Assembly: GCA_963691655.1 (NCBI GenBank)
Contig: OY829329.1
Coordinates: forward strand, 12,414,708 to 12,478,707
Direction: 5' to 3'
Length of the DNA: 64,000 nt
Source: Toxonevra muliebris
Lineage: Eukaryota > Arthropoda > Insecta > Diptera > Pallopteridae
Position numbers and translations under genes: made by a program. Shown in pieces: positions 60,180 to 64,000 of this stretch (position 1 is the first letter of the stretch; each line of letters starts with the position of its first letter). Below the pieces are notes generated by a model, which searched no databases, had not been told where the DNA came from, and saw nothing but the letters and a program-made list of their open reading frames with translations.

Positions 60180-60480
60180 GCATCCCCGGACATTAGAACA
60201 TATAGGTTAAAGAAAAGTCAGAAGAGTTGGTCCGGAACGGCTCTACCCTCACATTCAATTTGCATTCATGCCAAACTGATGGCAGTCATTGGTGGCTACT
60301 GCCCTATTGGTGAGTAAGCGGCCAAAAAGGAAATACTATTCTACACCTACTGTTGAAGCTGAAATAGAAAATAGAGGAAAAAAGAAACTGTATTTCATTT
60401 TCTCAGTGAATATCCGACTTCAGGACGAAACAGGTGGAAAACCTTAGGCAAATCATACTTCAGTTATATCGGGGCACTAT
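60180..60480 (+). pseudogene. LINE ORF2 C-terminal remnant
   Basis: The plus strand reads SHSICIHAKLMAVIGGYCPI, GE, stop, AAKKEILFYTYC, then after three stops KKETVFHFLSEYPTSG and RNRWKTLGKSYF. The CPIG-, -YC-, ETV-HFL-E-P and R---LG--YF order matches the Cys/His end of jockey/LOA-type non-LTR retrotransposons. At least four in-frame stops make it a fossil. Confidence 0.5.
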
Positions 60481-60618
60481 CTTAAATATACACGAACGAA
60501 TTAAAAAACTTCTTAAACCTATCGAAATATATACGATAGTAATGTAAGGTCTAAAAAACATCGACGCCAACAAACAACTGAGGATGTGATACCAAAATGC
60601 ATCATTTTGACAAAGCTA

Positions 60619-61520
60619 CAACAAATAACTACTAAATTTAACAATCAAATAGCTAAGAAAAGTAACTACAGAAATTAACTTCAAAAAATAACTACAAAAA
60701 TTAACTACAAAAAATAACTACAAAAATTAACTACAAAAATTGACCACAAAAAAAATCTACAAAATTAACTAAACAAACTAACTACAAAAATTAACTAACA
60801 AATTTAACAATAAAATAACTAAGAAAAGTAACAACAGAAATTAACTACATAAAATAACTACAAAAATCAACTACACAAATTAACTACAAAAATTAACTAC
60901 ACAAATTAACTAAAAACACTGACCACAAAAACTAACTACAAAAATTAAATACCAAATTTAACAATAAAATAACTAAGAAAAATAACTACAGAAATTAACT
61001 ACAAGAAATAACTACAAAAATTAACTACCATAATTAACTCCAAACATTGATCACAAAAAAAATCTACAAAAATTAACTAAACAAACTAACTAAAAAAATT
61101 AACTGCCAAATTTAACAATAAAATAACTAAGAAAAGTAACTACAGAAAATAACTACAAAAATTAACTACCAAATTTAAAAATAAAATAACTAAGAAAAGT
61201 AACCACATAAATTAACCAAAAAAATTAACATCGCAAATTATCAACAAAAATTGACCACAACAAAAATCTACAAAAATTAACTAAATAAACTAACTACAAA
61301 AATTAACTACCAAATTTAACAATAGAATAACAAAGAAAAGTAACTACAGAAATTAACTACAAAAAATAACTGCAAAAATTAACTACTGCAAAATATTACC
61401 ACAAAAAAAATGTACAATAATTAACTAAACAAACTAACTACTCAAATTAGCTACAAAAATTTACTACACAAATTAACTACCAAAAATAACTACAAAAAAT
61501 TATTAAAAAAAATAGTTATG
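60619..61520. repeat. 0.9-kb minisatellite with higher-order units
   Basis: The basic unit is TTAACTACAAAAA (12-14 bp) with variants. A longer phrase (AATTTAACAATAAAATAACT, then AAGAAAAGTAACTACAG) recurs at about 60633, 60800, 60954, 61107, 61163 and 61313, mostly about 150-165 bp apart, so blocks of about 12 basic units were duplicated together. Confidence 0.85.
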
Positions 61521-63329
61521 TAAAAGCAAACACCAAAAACTATTTACAAAAAACAAATCTTTTTTTTACTTACATTCATTTGAAATATAACAGTTTATTT
61601 TAGCAGAAGAAGTCTCTATTGATGACATACAATTTCTACAAAATAGTTTTAGCAACAACAAAACGTGAATCTTAAAACTTTCATAAAAAAAAAATATTTA
61701 ACAAAATTTTAACTTCACAAATTAAATACAAAATATGATCAAAAATTTTAATTGAAGTTCTACAGAAATACAGACATACATACATACATCATATAAATTT
61801 CTACAAATTACCTGCAAATCATTTCAAGCATGAATGCATATTTGGAACATAACATTTTACCAATTTTTGGTTTTTTTTTTGTGATTCCAGAAAAATTTAG
61901 AATTATACTAACTAATTTAACATTCACTCAATTGTCAAAAAAAAAAAAAAAAAAAAACTACAGCATAGAAATATGTATGAAAGAACAAACAACTATATAC
62001 ATATACAACTATATACATGAATACAACGTTTAATTATAATTTTCCTACAAACAACAACAACAATTTTCAATAATTTTATTTTTTATAATATATTTTGTTT
62101 TGTAATTCACTCTATTCATTGTAGTAGGTAACTATTAAATCAGGAAAGCCAATAAACCATAATTCCCTTTTTTAACTACTACGGCTGCTGCTGCTGGTGG
62201 TGGTATTTATTATACCTATACCTAAGCACTCACTTGGGCACACACACAAACCTTTTGTCAAGCATGCTTGAACATTGAACACCCAACAAGTGTGTATATA
62301 TATAGCTATTTAGTATATAGGTATGTACATATGTCTGTACCGAACATAGCAACACTCAAAAAGCCATTGACCAACAAAATGTCATTATGTCAAACATTCA
62401 GGCGCATTCAACATGAAACATGACATGAGAAATAGAAACACTTTTGCTATTTCGTGTGTTCAGTTCGCTCTTTCAGATCTATTTTCTTTTACTAGTTTTG
62501 TTAACTAAATTTTTTTTCTACTACTAATACTAGTTACTACAATTTTTTGTTGTTATTGTTGTGCAGTCAGTCATATTGCACACCCTTTGCGTTGTCATTT
62601 TTCGTTTTGTTGTTGTTGTTTTTTTCTTTTTTTTTTGTATCGCAGTGGTGACTCTTTTCAGAACGGAAGTTATTAAAATTTGTAGTTGTTGTAAAGTAAC
62701 TGTACAATAGCAACAACAACAAAAGTTGTAAACATTATAAATTGTTGTCTATTTTGTTCCTACTGTTTTGTTTTTTTTTTTTTTTTTGCTACTATTAGGT
62801 ATTATTGTCATTTTAACACACAGGCAAATTCATTTATTTTTTGTTTTTTTTTAGTCACACAAAAACAACTAATAACCATAAACGAGTCAAAAAGAAAGAG
62901 CAATGACCAAAAAGCTATCATCATATTAAACTATAATTATCCCAGTATGGAATTTTGTTGACAATTGACTACTGAAGTTAGGTTTGTGAATAGTTTAAGT
63001 CTAGTAGAGAACAAGTGTTAGTGGAGTACTTCTTGTGCTAGCTTTTTGAATAGCTCAAGGCCTATAAAGAACAAGAGCAAATATAAGACTAATAAAAATC
63101 TTGGTTCAAAAATTAAAGCTGTGGAGAGTCAGACAATTCTACTAGTATTCTCCTAAATAATTTAAAGAAAAAAATCTGCAGAAAGTTTATTGAATACCGG
63201 AGTTCAATCTATATTAGTTGAAAAATTTTCAGTTGAAAATTGTTCAGTCGAAACTGTGGTAGAGACAGTTGCCTTCCACCTATATGACCTATATGAGCCT
63301 CAAGTAAAAGTCGGCAATTTTATACTGAA

Positions 63330-63720
63330 GGAAAATATCTTTGAATATGTGTCGATCCAAGGTCCAATTAAAGTCATGCAGAGAATCGACTTCTTGCAGT
63401 TTTATCTCATTTGCTTTAGTGAGAGATCTTGATTCCATATAGCTGAATTTTCCTTTCATGTGTTATATACGTGTGCTACGTCATGTTTGTGCCGATAAAT
63501 TTAGAGAGTATTAACAGAAAAAAAGCGTTAGAAAACAGAAAGAGGAAGAGTGCAAAAGCTTCAACAGCAACAGTTACGTGAAAAATCTCATTTTTGTTGC
63601 ACTCTAACAAAACCAGTAAGAAACGAAGTTATGCAGTTGTTATTCGGCTGCATACAATCAAGCATAGAGACTACTTCTCGCAGTTTTATCGCATGTACTT
63701 TAATGAGAGAGTCGATGTAG
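63330..63720 (+). repeat. Diverged direct duplication
   Basis: A block with GAGAATCGACTTCTTGCAGT, TTTATCTCATTTGCTTTA and GTGAGAG (63340-63425) recurs at about 63665-63707 as GAGACTACTTCTCGCAGT, TTTATCGCATGTACTTTA and ATGAGAG. An 80-codon open frame (63190-63432) covers the first copy. I do not recognise its product, and the second copy has no matching frame. Confidence 0.45.
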
Positions 63721-64000
63721 AATAATAATTATTAAATTAATAGACTTTAATGAACAATAAGGCCAGAAGAATACCAAAAAATCATAGAACAAGCAGATCA
63801 GACGATCGTTTCGGAGTTTTGGAACCCGATACGGTTCCTCATCTGTGATCTTTTTTTGCCATCTAATACTATGCTCCCACTGAACCGAAATTGCATAGTT
63901 TCCATCATTTCCGTGGTTTCGGCTGAAACTGCATTGAAATGCACAATTACGGCATATAAAAAAATGTGTTGGTTCGTATTTTAGTCTAATTATTCAAATT

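Larger units (their letters stand above)
51206..64000. other. Upstream flank of the kinase gene
   Basis: The 12.8 kb to the right of the start codon should contain the 5' UTR, promoter and perhaps alternative first exons, but I cannot identify any with confidence. No other coding gene is seen. Besides the listed repeats, 54880-56290, 57730-60170 and 61530-63180 are AT-rich with A/T runs (A28 at about 55337) and ACA/GTT microsatellites at about 62560-62710. Confidence 0.6.

Noticed and set aside
63190..63432. 80-codon open frame
   Set aside because: No recognisable domain. It overlaps a diverged direct repeat whose other copy is not open, so it is more likely chance.

Overview
This window is AT-rich, intron-rich dipteran DNA. 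The DYRK2/smi35A-type kinase it encodes is very close to the Drosophila form as I remember it. Its degenerate repeats resemble ones I associate with tephritid fruit flies, so I favour a tephritid, but that family assignment is inference. I see no bacterial, viral or organellar genes.

One host gene dominates. A seven-exon CDS on the minus strand runs from a start codon at 51205 to a stop at 4926. Joined through GT/AG sites, the exons give 2280 nt (759 residues) with no internal stop. The order is an N-terminal low-complexity region, a NAPA/DH-box region, a complete DYRK-class kinase domain (about 206-504) and a low-complexity His/Asn/Gly/Ser tail. Introns are about 0.24, 4.6, 0.06, 23.1, 0.08 and 15.9 kb. 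The right 12.8 kb lies upstream of the start codon and the left 4.9 kb lies downstream of the stop.

Almost everything else is repeats. Left flank: two abutting inverted-repeat MITEs (1160-1975) and a short tandem array. Intron 6 (6029-21886): a four-copy tandem array of quasi-palindromic elements (7431-8823), a foldback MITE, a small retroposon with 15-bp target duplications, a mariner (12241-13526) with TA duplications and a single nonsense codon, a hAT-type element with a perfect 8-bp duplication (14231-15086) set inside a degenerate tandem repeat, and an R1-type LINE fragment lying between TTAGG tracts beside a tRNA-headed SINE-like copy. Intron 4 (22282-45429): a second R1-type fragment, a 1.2-kb polypyrimidine tract, degenerate minisatellites, and about 23 copies of a hyphenated palindrome (core CTATAATTTTATAG) arranged as a left cluster in one orientation and a right cluster inverted. 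Intron 2 holds more pyrimidine tracts and a LINE remnant. The upstream flank holds a 2.4-kb Tc1-like element without a transposase, a MITE, a LINE remnant and a 0.9-kb minisatellite with higher-order structure.

The strongest candidate for something undescribed is the palindrome array in intron 4 with its inverted counterpart. Next come the SINE/TTAGG/LINE nest near 19.6-20.9 kb and a recurring GCATACTTTTAGG-like motif scattered through the same intron. All repeat family names are from pattern recognition; no database was searched.
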